Shown here: one piece after another, positions 8,912-19,122 of the stretch
How positions within the stretch are numbered: position 1 is the stretch's first letter
How the letters are laid out: each line of letters starts with the position of its first letter
Source: Flavobacterium indicum GPTSA100-9 = DSM 17447
GTDB lineage: Bacteria; Bacteroidota; Bacteroidia; Flavobacteriales; Flavobacteriaceae
Direction: 5' to 3'
NCBI RefSeq assembly: GCF_000455605.1
Contig: NC_017025.1
Location: forward strand, 2,356,001-2,420,000
Length of the DNA stretch: 64,000 nucleotides
Translations under genes and position numbers: made by a program
The notes under the pieces: model-generated
The model's database searches: none
Told to the model about the DNA's origin: nothing
Seen by the model: only the letters and a program-made list of their open reading frames with translations

Positions 8912-10720
8912 TTAATTATTCACTTTAATTTTTTCAACTTTTTTTCCTTTGAATGCGAAAATAAATTCTCCGTCAGTTGTAATATCAATACCGCTACCAT
9001 ATTGAGGACTTCCACCCTTTCCTTTCGATTGAACAGAACCTTTAGTTTCACCAGTAGTCATGTCAATTCCATATATGATATTTTTCCCTCCTCTTTGGTC
9101 TCTTAAATAATAATTACCTCCAATTTCATAGAAGAAATCTACACCTTTAATTTTATCCGTATTATAGGCTCTTGACCCATCTTTTTTATTGTAAGCAGCC
9201 AAACCTTTCTCTGAAAGTACTACCACTTTATCTCCAAAATCAATTACATCGGTTGCTCTTCCCACACCTGCATCGTTGTGTTTTACATCAAACAATTGTT
9301 TTCCTGAAGCAATATCGTATCCATAAAACTGGTCACCATCACCAACAAAAACAGATTGTTGACCTTCAATAATTAGATCAGTTATACGTTTGTCAAATTT
9401 CTCAGATCTCCAAGAAGTTTGTCCGGTTACATCATCTATAGCTAACACACCATTTTTTTGCGCTTTATAATCCCAATAAATATAAGGAACACGTTCTTTA
9501 TAAGAACCTCCATACGGACTACTTTTTGTTTCCCATCTGTACTCTTGCACTTGAACTTTTCCACCAATTTGCAGTAGTATTTTTCCGCCTGCACGATATA
9601 GATTTGGCATACTGAAAGCACCGGTAATTTTTTCTGACGTCCAAAGTAATTTACCCGAGTTTATATCGTGTTTTTCAACATATTTTGCTCTATCTCTATT
9701 GGCAAAAATTACTATATATACAGCATCATCCGTAAAAACGGGATCTGCTATTGTTCTATAATATTTTTTTTCTCTTGTCCCAGCAAAGAAGCCTCCGCCG
9801 TCCATATCATTTTCATAGATAGACTCCCATAATTTTGTTCCATTATTGATATTATATACTTGCAAACCATTTAAATACATGTATATTTTATCGCCTTTAA
9901 TCCACATATCAACAATGGCTCTTCGAGTAACTAGTTCTTTTTCAATAGTTCCCATAAAAGTATTTTCCCAAAGTATTTCTCCATTTTTTGCATTCAATTT
10001 AACCAATTGATTTTTAAATCCAGCAAATAATGCACCTAAAGCTGTTGGTTTGAAATTAATCATTACAATTTCGTTTCTTGAAGCATCATAGATGTACTTA
10101 CCGACTCCTCCTTTAAAACGATTGGTTTCCCATACTTTTTCACCCGTATTAGCTTTTACCAAAATTACAGAAGCTTTTTGCGAAATTAAAAAAGCATCTA
10201 ATTCTCTAATGTACTTTACTGTTTCAAGTTCGCCTTCATCAGCACCATCTTCGGATTTTGTCCCTTTTGGAATTAAATTTTGATACAACTCAGAATTCCA
10301 TAATTCCTTACCTGTTGCAATATCAATTACAGCTACTCTATCGGTACCCATTTTTCTTTCATCAAATAAAAATAAATATCCTCCATCATCTTTCCAAATG
10401 GTATATTGGTATTCACATTTATTAGTACCATTAGTTGTAATTTTTTTAAAATCACCACTCCAAATTAATTTACCTTCTGCATTTAAAACAGTAGCTGAAT
10501 TATCATCAGTTCCAATGATATATTTTCCAGAACCATCTGTCAATGCTAATCGGGAAGCTTTATTATCAAATTCTGACTCCCAAACTGTGGCAAAACTGCC
10601 AGATTTTTTTTGACCGCCACCTCCTTTTACTTTATCTAATAATTTCCCAAATTGTGCTGTTGCCGGTAATGTCGTTAACAAACTTAAAGACAACATTACC
10701 ATTGAAGTCATTTTTTTCAT
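8912..10720 (-). CDS. Exported PQQ-like beta-propeller repeat protein
   Basis: I start the gene at ATG 10718-10720 (602 residues), because this gives a clean signal peptide (MKKMTSMVMLSLSLLTTLPATAQ). A longer reading back to 10864 would run through the neighbouring gene. After a Gly/Lys-rich linker the protein repeats the tryptophan motif of PQQ-type blades: LIWSGDF, ELWNSEL, KVWETNRF, ILWENTF, KLWESIY, LLWTSEK and TSWRSEK, each with GK or NG before it. It is therefore predicted to be a periplasmic or surface propeller that binds protein partners; no catalytic residues are evident. It is the last gene of a three-gene unit behind palindrome copy 3. Confidence 0.85.
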   Translation of the reverse strand: MKKMTSMVMLSLSLLTTLPATAQFGKLLDKVKGGGGQKKSGSFATVWESEFDNKASRLALTDGSGKYIIGTDDNSATVLNAEGKLIWSGDFKKITTNGTNKCEYQYTIWKDDGGYLFLFDERKMGTDRVAVIDIATGKELWNSELYQNLIPKGTKSEDGADEGELETVKYIRELDAFLISQKASVILVKANTGEKVWETNRFKGGVGKYIYDASRNEIVMINFKPTALGALFAGFKNQLVKLNAKNGEILWENTFMGTIEKELVTRRAIVDMWIKGDKIYMYLNGLQVYNINNGTKLWESIYENDMDGGGFFAGTREKKYYRTIADPVFTDDAVYIVIFANRDRAKYVEKHDINSGKLLWTSEKITGAFSMPNLYRAGGKILLQIGGKVQVQEYRWETKSSPYGGSYKERVPYIYWDYKAQKNGVLAIDDVTGQTSWRSEKFDKRITDLIIEGQQSVFVGDGDQFYGYDIASGKQLFDVKHNDAGVGRATDVIDFGDKVVVLSEKGLAAYNKKDGSRAYNTDKIKGVDFFYEIGGNYYLRDQRGGKNIIYGIDMTTGETKGSVQSKGKGGSPQYGSGIDITTDGEFIFAFKGKKVEKIKVNN

Positions 10721-10745
10721 AATTAATATTTTTATTCGTTTAGGT

Positions 10746-11108
10746 TTAAAATGTAATAGTATATCTAATTTTAAATCGTTGTTTTTTCTGTAACTTGAAT
10801 TTAAATTTATGAGTAAGAATGTATTCCGACATGAAATTGATAAAATCGATATTTGTAACATCACTTTCTACTTTAAAAAAAGTAGCTACTTTACCACTTT
10901 GAATTACCCCAATATCAACAACCATTTTACCTTTAATATCAGCATACTTTTTATTTTTCTTTTTTAGAAAATCTTCAGATTGAAACACTTCATCCATTTC
11001 TTTAGTAACTAATTCAATAGCTACATCTTCATCTGTTACTACGGGTTTTTGAGCATATGAAATACTAGAAAGAATGAAAAAAATGGAAATACAGATTAAC
11101 TTTTTCAT
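10746..11108 (-). CDS. Small exported protein, unknown function
   Basis: This 120-residue protein has a signal peptide ending SYAQ (about residue 20). The mature part is basic, with GKMVVDIGVIQSGKVATFFKVES and a C-terminus rich in Lys, Phe and Arg. I do not recognise the family; the pattern faintly resembles TonB C-terminal-like folds, but this is not secure. It lies 2 bp after the upstream gene (11111-11584) and 25 bp before the propeller protein, so all three are probably co-transcribed. Confidence 0.7.
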   Translation of the reverse strand: MKKLICISIFFILSSISYAQKPVVTDEDVAIELVTKEMDEVFQSEDFLKKKNKKYADIKGKMVVDIGVIQSGKVATFFKVESDVTNIDFINFMSEYILTHKFKFKLQKKQRFKIRYTITF

Positions 11109-11110
11109 AC

Positions 11111-11584
11111 TTATTGGATTAACATGCCTGTATCCTTATCCAAACTTAAATTCAAAGCTTCTTTATATAATTTTAAAGACCCTATCAATGATTTTTGTGT
11201 AAATCCACCTTCTGTCCAGAAATAGTAGTAATAGGTAATTGTATTTGAAGATTCTGAATAATATACTTTTATTAAGGCAACTTCAGAATTGATTTTATTC
11301 ACCAAATTCATCACATCTGTTTTATTAGCTCCTGCCTTAATGTTGTAAGTTCCAGAAAGGGTAACAAATCGTTTTTTAGCATCAATATCAAGAAAAATAG
11401 TATACGTATCTTTTACTTTAATATACGTATCTTTTACTTCCAACACTTCAATGTAAGCATTATCAAATGTCTCTTTTAAAAATTGAGGTGTTACTTCGTT
11501 GGCTGTTACTAATTTCTGTGCATGAGACACAAATGAAGTAAGTAAAAAAGCAATAAAAACAAGGGTTAATTTAATCGTTCTCAT
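11111..11584 (-). CDS. Small exported protein, unknown function
   Basis: I choose ATG 11582-11584 (157 residues) because it opens a clear signal peptide (MRTIKLTLVFIAFLLTSFVSHAQ). The mature part has beta-strand character (IFLDIDAKKRFVTLSGTYNI) and an aromatic stretch (NTITYYYYFW). An internal duplication, VKDTYIKVKDTYT, is seen as two direct DNA repeats near 11405-11435. The family is unknown. It is the first gene behind palindrome copy 3. Confidence 0.7.
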   Translation of the reverse strand: MRTIKLTLVFIAFLLTSFVSHAQKLVTANEVTPQFLKETFDNAYIEVLEVKDTYIKVKDTYTIFLDIDAKKRFVTLSGTYNIKAGANKTDVMNLVNKINSEVALIKVYYSESSNTITYYYYFWTEGGFTQKSLIGSLKLYKEALNLSLDKDTGMLIQ

Positions 11585-11641
11585 AATCTTAATTATAGTT
11601 TTAGTTAACAAGACAAAGTTGTAACTATAAGTAAGATTTTG

Positions 11642-11663
11642 AAATACGTAAAATGTCGTATTT
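11642..11663. promoter_or_regulatory. Palindromic site AAATACG-N8-CGTATTT, copy 3
   Basis: AAATACG (11642-11648) and CGTATTT (11657-11663) form a 7-bp perfect inverted repeat with 8 bases between. The centre is 68.5 bp before the ATG at 11584. A -7-like box CAACTTTG (minus strand, 11614-11621) begins 31.5 bp from the centre, as at copy 2. It touches the stop codon of the GSCFA gene. Confidence 0.6.
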
Positions 11664-12613
11664 TAAAACTGTAGATGAGAAAGTTTGGTTTTAATCTTTT
11701 CTATTTTGACAGTTATTTTATCCAAAAACAACTGGTGTGCTTCTGTAGTTGGATTCAGTGGTCGATGCGATAAACTTTTTTGAATAGCATCTATTTCCTT
11801 CATAAATTGGCAAGTTGCAGTTGAAAAACAACACTCTGAAAATCGTTCCCAAACATAATCAATAGCCAATTGATTAGGATGCAACATGTCTTTTTCATAA
11901 AAACGATAATCTCTCAATTCATCCATTACTATTTCGTACGAAGGAAAATAAACAACCTTTGTTTCATTAAAATTGAAGGATTGATGCAATGCCGAAAACA
12001 GATTTCCTTTACTCACATTGTTCTCAAAAAAACCATCTTTTATATGACGAACAGGAGAAACGGTAAATATAAAATTTACCTTAGGATTAATAGATGAAAT
12101 TAACGCTACAATTTTTTTTAAACTTACACCATTTTGCTCGGATGAAAGCAGCACTTTTTTGAATTGCTTTTGTGGAACCTTATGACAATTAGCAACCACA
12201 TTGTTGGTAGTTCTATTTTCATAAACCCACGAAGTCCCAAGTGTTATAAAACAATGTGTAAGTTCAAGAATAGCGTGATGTGTAGTGCTAATTTTTTCAT
12301 TAAGTTGTTCAAGAAAGATTTCTTTATTTGGATGTGAAAGTTCAGAATGTACCTCAAAACAATGCCATAAATCATTATGATAAAAAAGATCCTTTTCAGT
12401 AAAATATAATTTATGTACAACTCTGTTCAGTAACTTTTCTAAAGAAACCACATTAAAAATGATTCCAAAGGGATTAATTTCAGTTTGAAATTTAAAATAC
12501 TTAAATTTGTTTCCAATATTCTCCGAAAAACAAGAACCTAATAATAAAATCTTCGAATTATAATCGATGGTAAAATTTATATCATTAAGGGGAATTTTGG
12601 TTGAAAATTGCAT
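11663..12613 (-). CDS. GSCFA domain protein (SGNH-hydrolase-like)
   Basis: This 316-residue protein has the family name motif GSCFSENIG at about 26-34, a GTSWVYE block near 130 and DMLHPNQLA near 235, where Asp and His fit the catalytic pair of SGNH/GDSL hydrolases. GSCFA proteins are common in Bacteroidota but their substrate is not established. There is no signal peptide, so it should be cytoplasmic. It is transcribed divergently from the ABC exporter gene with only 45 bp between. Confidence 0.88.
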   Translation of the reverse strand: MQFSTKIPLNDINFTIDYNSKILLLGSCFSENIGNKFKYFKFQTEINPFGIIFNVVSLEKLLNRVVHKLYFTEKDLFYHNDLWHCFEVHSELSHPNKEIFLEQLNEKISTTHHAILELTHCFITLGTSWVYENRTTNNVVANCHKVPQKQFKKVLLSSEQNGVSLKKIVALISSINPKVNFIFTVSPVRHIKDGFFENNVSKGNLFSALHQSFNFNETKVVYFPSYEIVMDELRDYRFYEKDMLHPNQLAIDYVWERFSECCFSTATCQFMKEIDAIQKSLSHRPLNPTTEAHQLFLDKITVKIEKIKTKLSHLQF

Positions 12614-12658
12614 ATTTAAAATTTAAAATCGAATTCAAAAATACTAATAATATTCTAA

Positions 12659-14404
12659 ATGAACCTATTATACATTTATCTTAAAAAACATTATAAATTA
12701 TTAGCCGTTGCTCTATTCATGGCCGCTTTAAACATTTGTTTTAGTTTAAGCGATTCAGTTATTACCGGTAAATTAATGCAAGATTGTGGAGTGGGAATAG
12801 CCAAATACAAAGGAAATGAAATTGGTTTTATTAAATCTGTTGGATTTTGGCTTAGTCTCTCTGTTTTAATTGCCATGATTTCAAGAATTACTAAAAATTT
12901 TCAAGATTATTTTACCAATATTGTCATTCAACGAACAGGTGCGGCTATGTATACTGATGGTATAAAAAAATCATTAGATTTACCTTTTGCCCAATTTGAG
13001 GACCAACGCAGTGGGGAAACATTAAATAAGTTACAAAAAGTTAGAATTGATTCTGAAAAATTAATCAACCTCTCTATTTCACTCGTATTTCAAACGGTTG
13101 TTGGTTTCATTTTTGTTTTCATTTATATTGCTCGTATCGATGTTAAAATTGCACTCATTTTTATAGTTACGGCTCCAATAATTGGCTTAGTAAGTTCGTA
13201 TTTAGGTAAAAAAATAAAAGAAGTTTCCAAAACAATTGTAAGACAAACCAATGCATTAGCAGGTGCCACTACTGAAAGTTTACGCAATATTGAATTGGTT
13301 AAAAGTTTAGGCTTAACCCATCAAGAAGAAAACCGATTAAATCTTAATACACTAAAGATACTCAAACTAGAGCTTCAAAAAATTCGTTACATCCGAAGTT
13401 TAAGCTTCATCCAAGGGACAACCGTACATTTCATGCGAACTTTAGTAGTTTTCACTTTGTATTATTTTGTATTTCAAGGTAAAATTGTAGTCGGTGATTT
13501 ATTAACAATGACGTTTTTTACTTTCTTTATTTTCAATCCTTTACAAGAAATGAGTCAATTTATCATTGTGAAAAATGAAACGAAAGTTTCCTTAGACAAT
13601 TTTAAAAATTTACTTGAAAAAGAATCGGAATACAAACCGTCTAATCCAACTAAGATTGGAACCATTGAAAAATTAAGTTTCAACAATGTAAGTTTCCAAC
13701 ACCAATCTGCTAATTTTAAAGCGGTTGAACATATTTCGTTTGATATTAAAAAAGGTGAAACGGTTGCATTTGTTGGACCGTCTGGATCTGGCAAAACCAC
13801 CTTAGTAAAATTACTTGTTGGACTTTATAAACCCATCGACGGTACCATTTCTTATAACGATGTAGATGAAAAAGAAGTCGATTTAATTGAATTAAGAAAG
13901 CAATTAGGCTTTGTTACTCAAGATGCACAATTATTTTCGGGAACAATTAAAGAAAATTTATTGTTTGTAAAACCCAATGCCACTGACGAAGAGTTGCTTC
14001 ACGCCTTGGAGCAAGCCAGTTGTCAAAATTTATTAAAACGTGCCGAAAACGGATTAGATACTACAATTGGAGAAGGTGGAATTAAAGTTTCAGGCGGTGA
14101 AAAACAACGCCTTTCTATTGCAAGGGCAATTTTAAGACACCCGAATTTATTGATATTTGACGAAGCCACTTCAGCGTTAGATTCCATTACTGAAGAAGCG
14201 ATCAATGAAACCATTAAATCCATTTCCAATCAAGAACGCATTACCGTTTTAATTGCGCATCGATTATCCACTATCATGCATGCCGATAAAATCTTTGTAT
14301 TAGAAAAAGGAAACATTATAGAGCAAGGTAAACACCAAGATTTAGTAGACAGCAAAGGCTTGTATTATGCCATGTGGAGACAACAAATTGGAGAACGAAA
14401 ATAA
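12659..14404 (+). CDS. ABC exporter, fused permease and ATPase
   Basis: This 581-residue half-transporter has six membrane helices in about 1-310 and an ATP-binding domain at about 340-575. Visible motifs are Walker A GPSGSGKTT, Q-loop LGFVTQDAQLF, signature VSGGEKQR, Walker B LLIFDEATSALD and H-loop IAHRLST. It should act as a homodimer and export a lipid, peptide or drug; the substrate cannot be read from the sequence. RidA follows after 3 bp, so the two are co-transcribed. Confidence 0.92.
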   Translation: MNLLYIYLKKHYKLLAVALFMAALNICFSLSDSVITGKLMQDCGVGIAKYKGNEIGFIKSVGFWLSLSVLIAMISRITKNFQDYFTNIVIQRTGAAMYTDGIKKSLDLPFAQFEDQRSGETLNKLQKVRIDSEKLINLSISLVFQTVVGFIFVFIYIARIDVKIALIFIVTAPIIGLVSSYLGKKIKEVSKTIVRQTNALAGATTESLRNIELVKSLGLTHQEENRLNLNTLKILKLELQKIRYIRSLSFIQGTTVHFMRTLVVFTLYYFVFQGKIVVGDLLTMTFFTFFIFNPLQEMSQFIIVKNETKVSLDNFKNLLEKESEYKPSNPTKIGTIEKLSFNNVSFQHQSANFKAVEHISFDIKKGETVAFVGPSGSGKTTLVKLLVGLYKPIDGTISYNDVDEKEVDLIELRKQLGFVTQDAQLFSGTIKENLLFVKPNATDEELLHALEQASCQNLLKRAENGLDTTIGEGGIKVSGGEKQRLSIARAILRHPNLLIFDEATSALDSITEEAINETIKSISNQERITVLIAHRLSTIMHADKIFVLEKGNIIEQGKHQDLVDSKGLYYAMWRQQIGERK

Positions 14405-14407
14405 GTT

Positions 14408-14785
14408 ATGTTAAAAAAGGAATACATCGGTCCAAATGCCGGATTTTCGCAAGTTGTTAAAGTTGAAACAACGGAAACCACTACCCTTTATATTTCGGGT
14501 CAAATAGGTACGGGTAGCAACTTAGAAGAACAAAGTATAACAACTTTTAAAAATTTAGAAGCATTACTTCACCAATGTCAGGCAACATTTAAAGATGTGG
14601 TTAAAATGAATACGTACATTGTAAATTTCAATCCAGAAATTGATTTACCAATATTTAGAAAAGTACGTGCTTCTTTTTTAGGAGATTCCGACTTCCCTGC
14701 TAGTACTCTAGTGGGTGTTCCCGTTTTAGGAAATCGTGAATGGTTAATTGAAATAGAGGCAATTGCTGTATTAAATAAGCAATAA
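14408..14785 (+). CDS. RidA family enamine/imine deaminase
   Basis: This 125-residue protein shows the YjgF/YER057c/UK114 fold: LYISGQIGTGSNLEEQ near the N-terminus, VVKMNTYIVNFNPE in the middle, and PASTLVGVPVL with EIEAIAVL at the end. RidA enzymes hydrolyse reactive enamine/imine intermediates made by PLP enzymes. I do not see the strictly conserved Arg in the usual spot (R105 region); the sequence there reads STLVGVPVL, so activity as a deaminase is not assured. It overlaps no gene and follows the ABC exporter by 3 bp. Confidence 0.85.
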   Translation: MLKKEYIGPNAGFSQVVKVETTETTTLYISGQIGTGSNLEEQSITTFKNLEALLHQCQATFKDVVKMNTYIVNFNPEIDLPIFRKVRASFLGDSDFPASTLVGVPVLGNREWLIEIEAIAVLNKQ

Positions 14786-14818
14786 AAAAATCCTGACAGG
14801 TTAAAACTTGTCAGGATT
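14784..14818 (-). terminator. Terminator of alaS
   Basis: A 10-bp stem (AATCCTGACA at 14789-14798 with 14809-14818) is followed on the minus strand by seven T. On the plus strand there is no T-run, so it serves alaS mainly, and RidA perhaps weakly. Confidence 0.8.
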
Positions 14819-14839
14819 GAAATTATATATTTTGAAAAT

Positions 14840-17476
14840 TTACTTCACAAAATCAACAGCTTTTTCCAATGCTTCTTTCACGCCTGCTGAATTTTTACCT
14901 CCAGCAGTTGCAAAAAAGGCTTGACCACCACCGCCACCTTGAATGTATTTTCCAAGTTCGCGCACAACTTGACCTGCATTTAAGCCTTTAGCTTCAACTA
15001 ATTCTTTTGACACATAACAAGTCAACATAGGTTTTTCATCATTCACGGTTGCTAAAACCAAGAATAAATTGTCTTTATTTTGACCTAATTCATACGCTAA
15101 ATCTTTTGCTCCATTAGCATCTAAATCCACTTGAACAGCTAAGAAATCAACACCATTAATAGTTTGTATTTGAGAAGCCAATTCCCCTTTAAGGTTTTTT
15201 GCCTTTTCTTTTATTAATTGCTCAATTTGTTTTTTCAATTTCGCATTATCCTCTTGTAATGAAGCTACTGATTTTATAACATCTTGAGGGTTTTTCAATA
15301 CTTCTTTAATTTCCGCTAACGTGTTTTCTTGATTTTTATAGAACGCTTTAACAGCATCACCCGTAATCGCTTCAATACGTCGAATTCCTGCTGCAACAGC
15401 TCCTTCAGAAATGATTTTGAAATGCCAAATATCCGCGGTATTTTTCACGTGAATTCCACCACAAAGCTCTTTGCTGTCGCCGAATTCAATCATACGAACC
15501 GTATCACCATATTTTTCTCCAAATAAAGCCATTGCTCCTTTGTCTAAAGCTTCTTGGATTGGAATATTTCTGTACTCTTGTAATTGTAACTGTGCTTCAA
15601 TTTGTTGATTCACACGAGCTTCCACTTGACGCAATTCTTCATCAGTAACTTTAGAGAAATGAGAAAAATCGAAACGTAAATAATTCGGATTTACTAATGA
15701 ACCTTTTTGTTCTACGTGTGTTCCTAAAATACTTCTCAAAGCCAAATGCATTAAATGCGTAGCCGAGTGATTTTTAGAAGTCGAAGTTCTTAAATCGGTA
15801 TTTACTTTTGCTACAAATCCAGCTTCCACATTCTCAGGAAGTTGTTTAGCGAAGTGAAGAATTAAGTTGTTTTCTTTTTTCGTATCGATAATTTCGATGG
15901 TTTCGTTTGCCGAAACTAAGGTTCCTTTATCACCTACTTGTCCACCACCTTCTGGATAAAAAGGAGTTGCATCTAATACAATTTGGAATAAAACCCCATC
16001 TTTTTTAGAATCTACTTTTCGAATTCTAGTGATTTTAACGTTGTTTTCCGTTTGGTCATAACCCACGAATATTTCCACGTTTCCATCAATTAGAACTTTC
16101 CAGTCATCAGTCGTTACTTCTGAAGCCGCACGAGAACGTGCTTTTTGTTTTTCTAATTCTTTTTCAAATTCAGTTTCATTAAATGAATAGCCTTTTTCTT
16201 TTAAAATCAAAGCCGTTAAGTCTTTGGGGAAACCAAAAGTATCGTACAATTCGAATACTTTTTCACCCGAAACTTCTTTTCCTGATGTTTCAGCAACTAC
16301 TTTATCTAATAATTGTAAACCTTGCTCCAAAGTTCTTAAGAAAGACGCTTCTTCTTCGCGAATTACATTCGTAACCAATTGTTGTTGCGATTTAATCTCA
16401 GGGAAAAATTCACCCATTTGATTCGCCAATACCTCAACTAATTGATTGATAAAAGGTTCTTTGGTTCCTAAAAATGTAAATCCATAACGAATGGCACGAC
16501 GTAAAATACGACGAATTACATAACCCGCACCTGTATTCGAAGGCAACTGACCGTCGGCAATAGCAAACGCCACCGCACGCACGTGGTCTACAATTACACG
16601 AATGGCAATGTTGATTTTATTTTGCTCTTCTGAAATATCTTTAACTTCGTTATTGGTGTATTTTAATCCTGTAATTGCTGAAACTTTAGCAATTAGTGGC
16701 GTGAAAACATCGGTATCATAATTCGAAGTTACATTTTGCATGGCCATACACAAACGCTCAAATCCCATACCCGTATCCACGTGTTGGGCAGGTAATTTTT
16801 CTAATGAACCATCAGCTTTACGGTTGAATTCCATAAATACGTTGTTCCAAATTTCCACAACCTGCGGATGATCAGCATTCACTAATTCTCTTCCTGAAAC
16901 AGCATTTCTTTCAGCGTCAGTTCTTAAATCGATATGAATTTCCGAACATGGACCACACGGACCTTGGTCGCCCATTTCCCAGAAGTTGTCTTTTTTATTA
17001 CCTAAGATAATACGGTCTTCTGAAACGTATTGCTTCCAAATATCAAATGCCTCTTGGTCAAACGGAACGTTCTCTGCTGGATTTCCTTCAAAAACCGAAA
17101 CATACAAACGGTCTTTGTCTAACTTCAATACTTCCGTTAAAAATTCCCAAGCCCAAGCCAAGGCTTCTTTTTTGAAATAATCGCCAAACGACCAGTTTCC
17201 TAACATTTCAAACATGGTGTGGTGGTACGTATCAAAACCTACATCTTCTAAATCATTATGCTTTCCTGAAACACGAAGACATTTTTGTGTGTCGGCGATA
17301 CGTGGACTTTTTGGTGTTCCGTTTCCTAAGAAAAATTCTTTGAACTGCGCCATCCCCGAGTTATTAAACATTAGGGTTGGATCGTCTTTTAAAACAATTG
17401 GTGCAGAAGGAACAATTAAGTGGTCCTTACTTTTAAAAAAATCTAAATACGCTTTACGAATGTCTTGTGACTTCAT
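14840..17476 (-). CDS. alaS: Alanyl-tRNA synthetase
   Basis: This 878-residue protein has the usual length for bacterial AlaRS. It joins alanine to tRNA-Ala. Motifs in order: N-terminal class II catalytic core with [15 protein letters not shown] and [35 protein letters not shown]; the editing domain with the zinc ligands HSATHLMH and CGGIHV; and the C-terminal Ala domain ending [10 protein letters not shown]. The gene is monocistronic, with its own terminator, and is divergent from the M23 peptidase gene. Confidence 0.98.
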   Translation of the reverse strand: MKSQDIRKAYLDFFKSKDHLIVPSAPIVLKDDPTLMFNNSGMAQFKEFFLGNGTPKSPRIADTQKCLRVSGKHNDLEDVGFDTYHHTMFEMLGNWSFGDYFKKEALAWAWEFLTEVLKLDKDRLYVSVFEGNPAENVPFDQEAFDIWKQYVSEDRIILGNKKDNFWEMGDQGPCGPCSEIHIDLRTDAERNAVSGRELVNADHPQVVEIWNNVFMEFNRKADGSLEKLPAQHVDTGMGFERLCMAMQNVTSNYDTDVFTPLIAKVSAITGLKYTNNEVKDISEEQNKINIAIRVIVDHVRAVAFAIADGQLPSNTGAGYVIRRILRRAIRYGFTFLGTKEPFINQLVEVLANQMGEFFPEIKSQQQLVTNVIREEEASFLRTLEQGLQLLDKVVAETSGKEVSGEKVFELYDTFGFPKDLTALILKEKGYSFNETEFEKELEKQKARSRAASEVTTDDWKVLIDGNVEIFVGYDQTENNVKITRIRKVDSKKDGVLFQIVLDATPFYPEGGGQVGDKGTLVSANETIEIIDTKKENNLILHFAKQLPENVEAGFVAKVNTDLRTSTSKNHSATHLMHLALRSILGTHVEQKGSLVNPNYLRFDFSHFSKVTDEELRQVEARVNQQIEAQLQLQEYRNIPIQEALDKGAMALFGEKYGDTVRMIEFGDSKELCGGIHVKNTADIWHFKIISEGAVAAGIRRIEAITGDAVKAFYKNQENTLAEIKEVLKNPQDVIKSVASLQEDNAKLKKQIEQLIKEKAKNLKGELASQIQTINGVDFLAVQVDLDANGAKDLAYELGQNKDNLFLVLATVNDEKPMLTCYVSKELVEAKGLNAGQVVRELGKYIQGGGGGQAFFATAGGKNSAGVKEALEKAVDFVK

Positions 17477-17547
17477 GTTTACTTCATTTATTTGTTTACT
17501 AGCTTGAAAAATTCATTCTAGCTTTATGTGATTGAACTACTTTACGT

Positions 17548-17602
17548 CAAGTATAGCCCTGATGGAAGCGGCACCATGTAGAGCGGACAGCAGGACGACT
17601 TG
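17548..17602 (+). ncRNA. Structured RNA element, copy 1 (possibly Flavo-1-like)
   Basis: An outer stem CAAGT/ACTTG (17548-17552 with 17598-17602) encloses an inner stem CCTG/CAGG (17558-17561 with 17591-17594). Next come a conserved A.G mismatch (562/590) and two more pairs (563-589, 564-588), then an AGCG on each side of the terminal loop. A second copy at 49835-49894 keeps TAGCCCYGAYRG.AGCG and AGCGRAYRGCRGGA but changes three of the pairs in a compensatory way. From memory it resembles the Flavo-1 RNA of Bacteroidota; I cannot confirm this. Strand is assigned from that memory and from the downstream + strand gene (M23 peptidase). Confidence 0.6.
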
Positions 17603-17709
17603 TGAGGAAACCACTAAATATCTGCTCCTAATTTGAAACATTTTTTTAGTTTATCCGTATAATTATTGTTACTTTGTGATAACGAGCACAAAAATAGTAA
17701 TTTTTAGCA

Positions 17710-18687
17710 ATGGCGAAGGTAAAATATTATTACGATTCAGAAAAATTAGCGTTCAAAAGAATTATCCCTAAAAAGAGAAAAAAATTAGGTATGGCGTTAT
17801 TGTTTTTGTTATCAGCTGCCTTGTTTGGATTTTTGTGTTTTTTTATACTCGCTAATACTTCGTTCTTTGAGACTCCTAAATCAAAATTACAAGCTAGGGA
17901 GCTAGAAACCATGAAATTGAATTACAAATTATTGACCAATAAAGTACAATTAATGGACGAAGCTTTGACGGCTATTGAAGACCGAGACAACAATTTGTAT
18001 CGGGTGTATTTTAACAGTTCTCCCATAAATGAAGAAGAACGCAGAGCGGGTTTGGGCGGCGTGAATCGGTATAAAGACTTAGAAGGATTTAACAATAGTG
18101 ATTTAATTATTAATTCCTCTAAAAAAGTAGATGAAATTATGAAGGCTTTAGCTATTCAATCGAACTCACTAGATGATATTACCAAATTAGCGAAGCAAAA
18201 GGAAAAATTATTAGCTGCCATTCCGGCCATTCAACCGGTTAAAAACGAAGATTTGCGACAAATGGCCTCTGGATTTGGATACCGAAGTGATCCATTTACC
18301 AAAATTAGGAAGTTCCATAAAGGCATGGATTTTTCGGCCAAAACGGGTACACCTATTTATGCAACAGGTGATGGTATAGTTCGAAAAGCTGACGCTTCCT
18401 TATCCGGTTACGGCAATCATATTGAAATTACCCATGGATACGGATACATGACCTTATATGCCCATTTGAGTAAATATAAAGTTAGAGCAGGCCAACGTGT
18501 AAAACGTGGAGATATCATTGGTTATGTAGGCAGTACCGGCAGAAGTGAAGCGCCTCATTTGCATTATGAAGTGCATAAAAATGGCGAAGTAGTGAATCCA
18601 TTGAACTTTTACTACGGTTCCATTTCGGCTAAAGAATATGTATTGTTAGCTAAATTAGCAAATCAAGAAAATCAGTCGTTGGATTAA
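17710..18687 (+). CDS. M23 family metallopeptidase (membrane-anchored)
   Basis: This 325-residue protein has a basic N-terminus, one membrane helix at about 28-50, a coiled-coil region at about 55-170 and a LytM/M23 domain at about 190-300. Zinc ligands are seen as FHKGMDFSAKTGTPI (H and D) and HLHYEVHKNG (second His of HxH). Such enzymes cut peptidoglycan cross-links, and the coiled coil resembles that of cell-division activators. It acts in the periplasm. The structured RNA at 17548-17602 lies in its leader region. Confidence 0.93.
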   Translation: MAKVKYYYDSEKLAFKRIIPKKRKKLGMALLFLLSAALFGFLCFFILANTSFFETPKSKLQARELETMKLNYKLLTNKVQLMDEALTAIEDRDNNLYRVYFNSSPINEEERRAGLGGVNRYKDLEGFNNSDLIINSSKKVDEIMKALAIQSNSLDDITKLAKQKEKLLAAIPAIQPVKNEDLRQMASGFGYRSDPFTKIRKFHKGMDFSAKTGTPIYATGDGIVRKADASLSGYGNHIEITHGYGYMTLYAHLSKYKVRAGQRVKRGDIIGYVGSTGRSEAPHLHYEVHKNGEVVNPLNFYYGSISAKEYVLLAKLANQENQSLD

Positions 18688-18792
18688 TTTTAAGACTGTA
18701 CAGACAACTCTGTTTTATACATTTTGAAATTAAAAAAATGTAACATTTAAAAAAATAACAAGACTAATAATAACAAATAGATAAGGCAGAAC

Positions 18793-19122
18793 ATGCAATT
18801 GAATTTACCAGAAAAAAGATATTACAGTATAGGCGAATTAGCAAAAGCTTTTGACGTCAATGCTTCTTTAATTCGATTTTGGGATAAAGAATTTGATGAA
18901 ATCAATCCGAAAAAGAATGCAAAGGGCGATCGTATGTTTAGACCTGATGATGTGAAAACCTTGCAATTAATTTATCACCTCGTGAAAGAGCGTGGGTTTA
19001 CACTAGAAGGTGCCAAAGTACATTTGAAAGAAAACAAAAAGAAGAGTTTAGATAAATTTGAAATTATTGCTAAACTTGAAGGAGTAAAAAGGCAATTATT
19101 AGATTTAAAGAAAGAGTTATAA
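18793..19122 (+). CDS. MerR family transcriptional regulator
   Basis: This 109-residue protein has an N-terminal MerR winged helix-turn-helix (YYSIGELAKAFDVNASLIRFWDKEF, then RMFRPDDVKTLQLIYHLVKERGFTLEGAKVHL) and a short C-terminal coiled coil. There is no ligand-binding domain, as in other short MerR proteins of flavobacteria. It is the first gene of a tight run: the next gene starts directly after its stop codon, and LemA and TPM genes follow. It may control that operon. Confidence 0.9.
   Translation: MQLNLPEKRYYSIGELAKAFDVNASLIRFWDKEFDEINPKKNAKGDRMFRPDDVKTLQLIYHLVKERGFTLEGAKVHLKENKKKSLDKFEIIAKLEGVKRQLLDLKKEL

Noticed and set aside
10721..10864. Longer N-terminus of the PQQ-repeat protein
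   Set aside because: It overlaps the upstream gene and puts the signal peptide inside the protein.
11405..11435. Fourth AATACG palindrome (TATACGTATC repeats)
   Set aside because: These are direct repeats inside a coding region that encode the repeated VKDTY segment.
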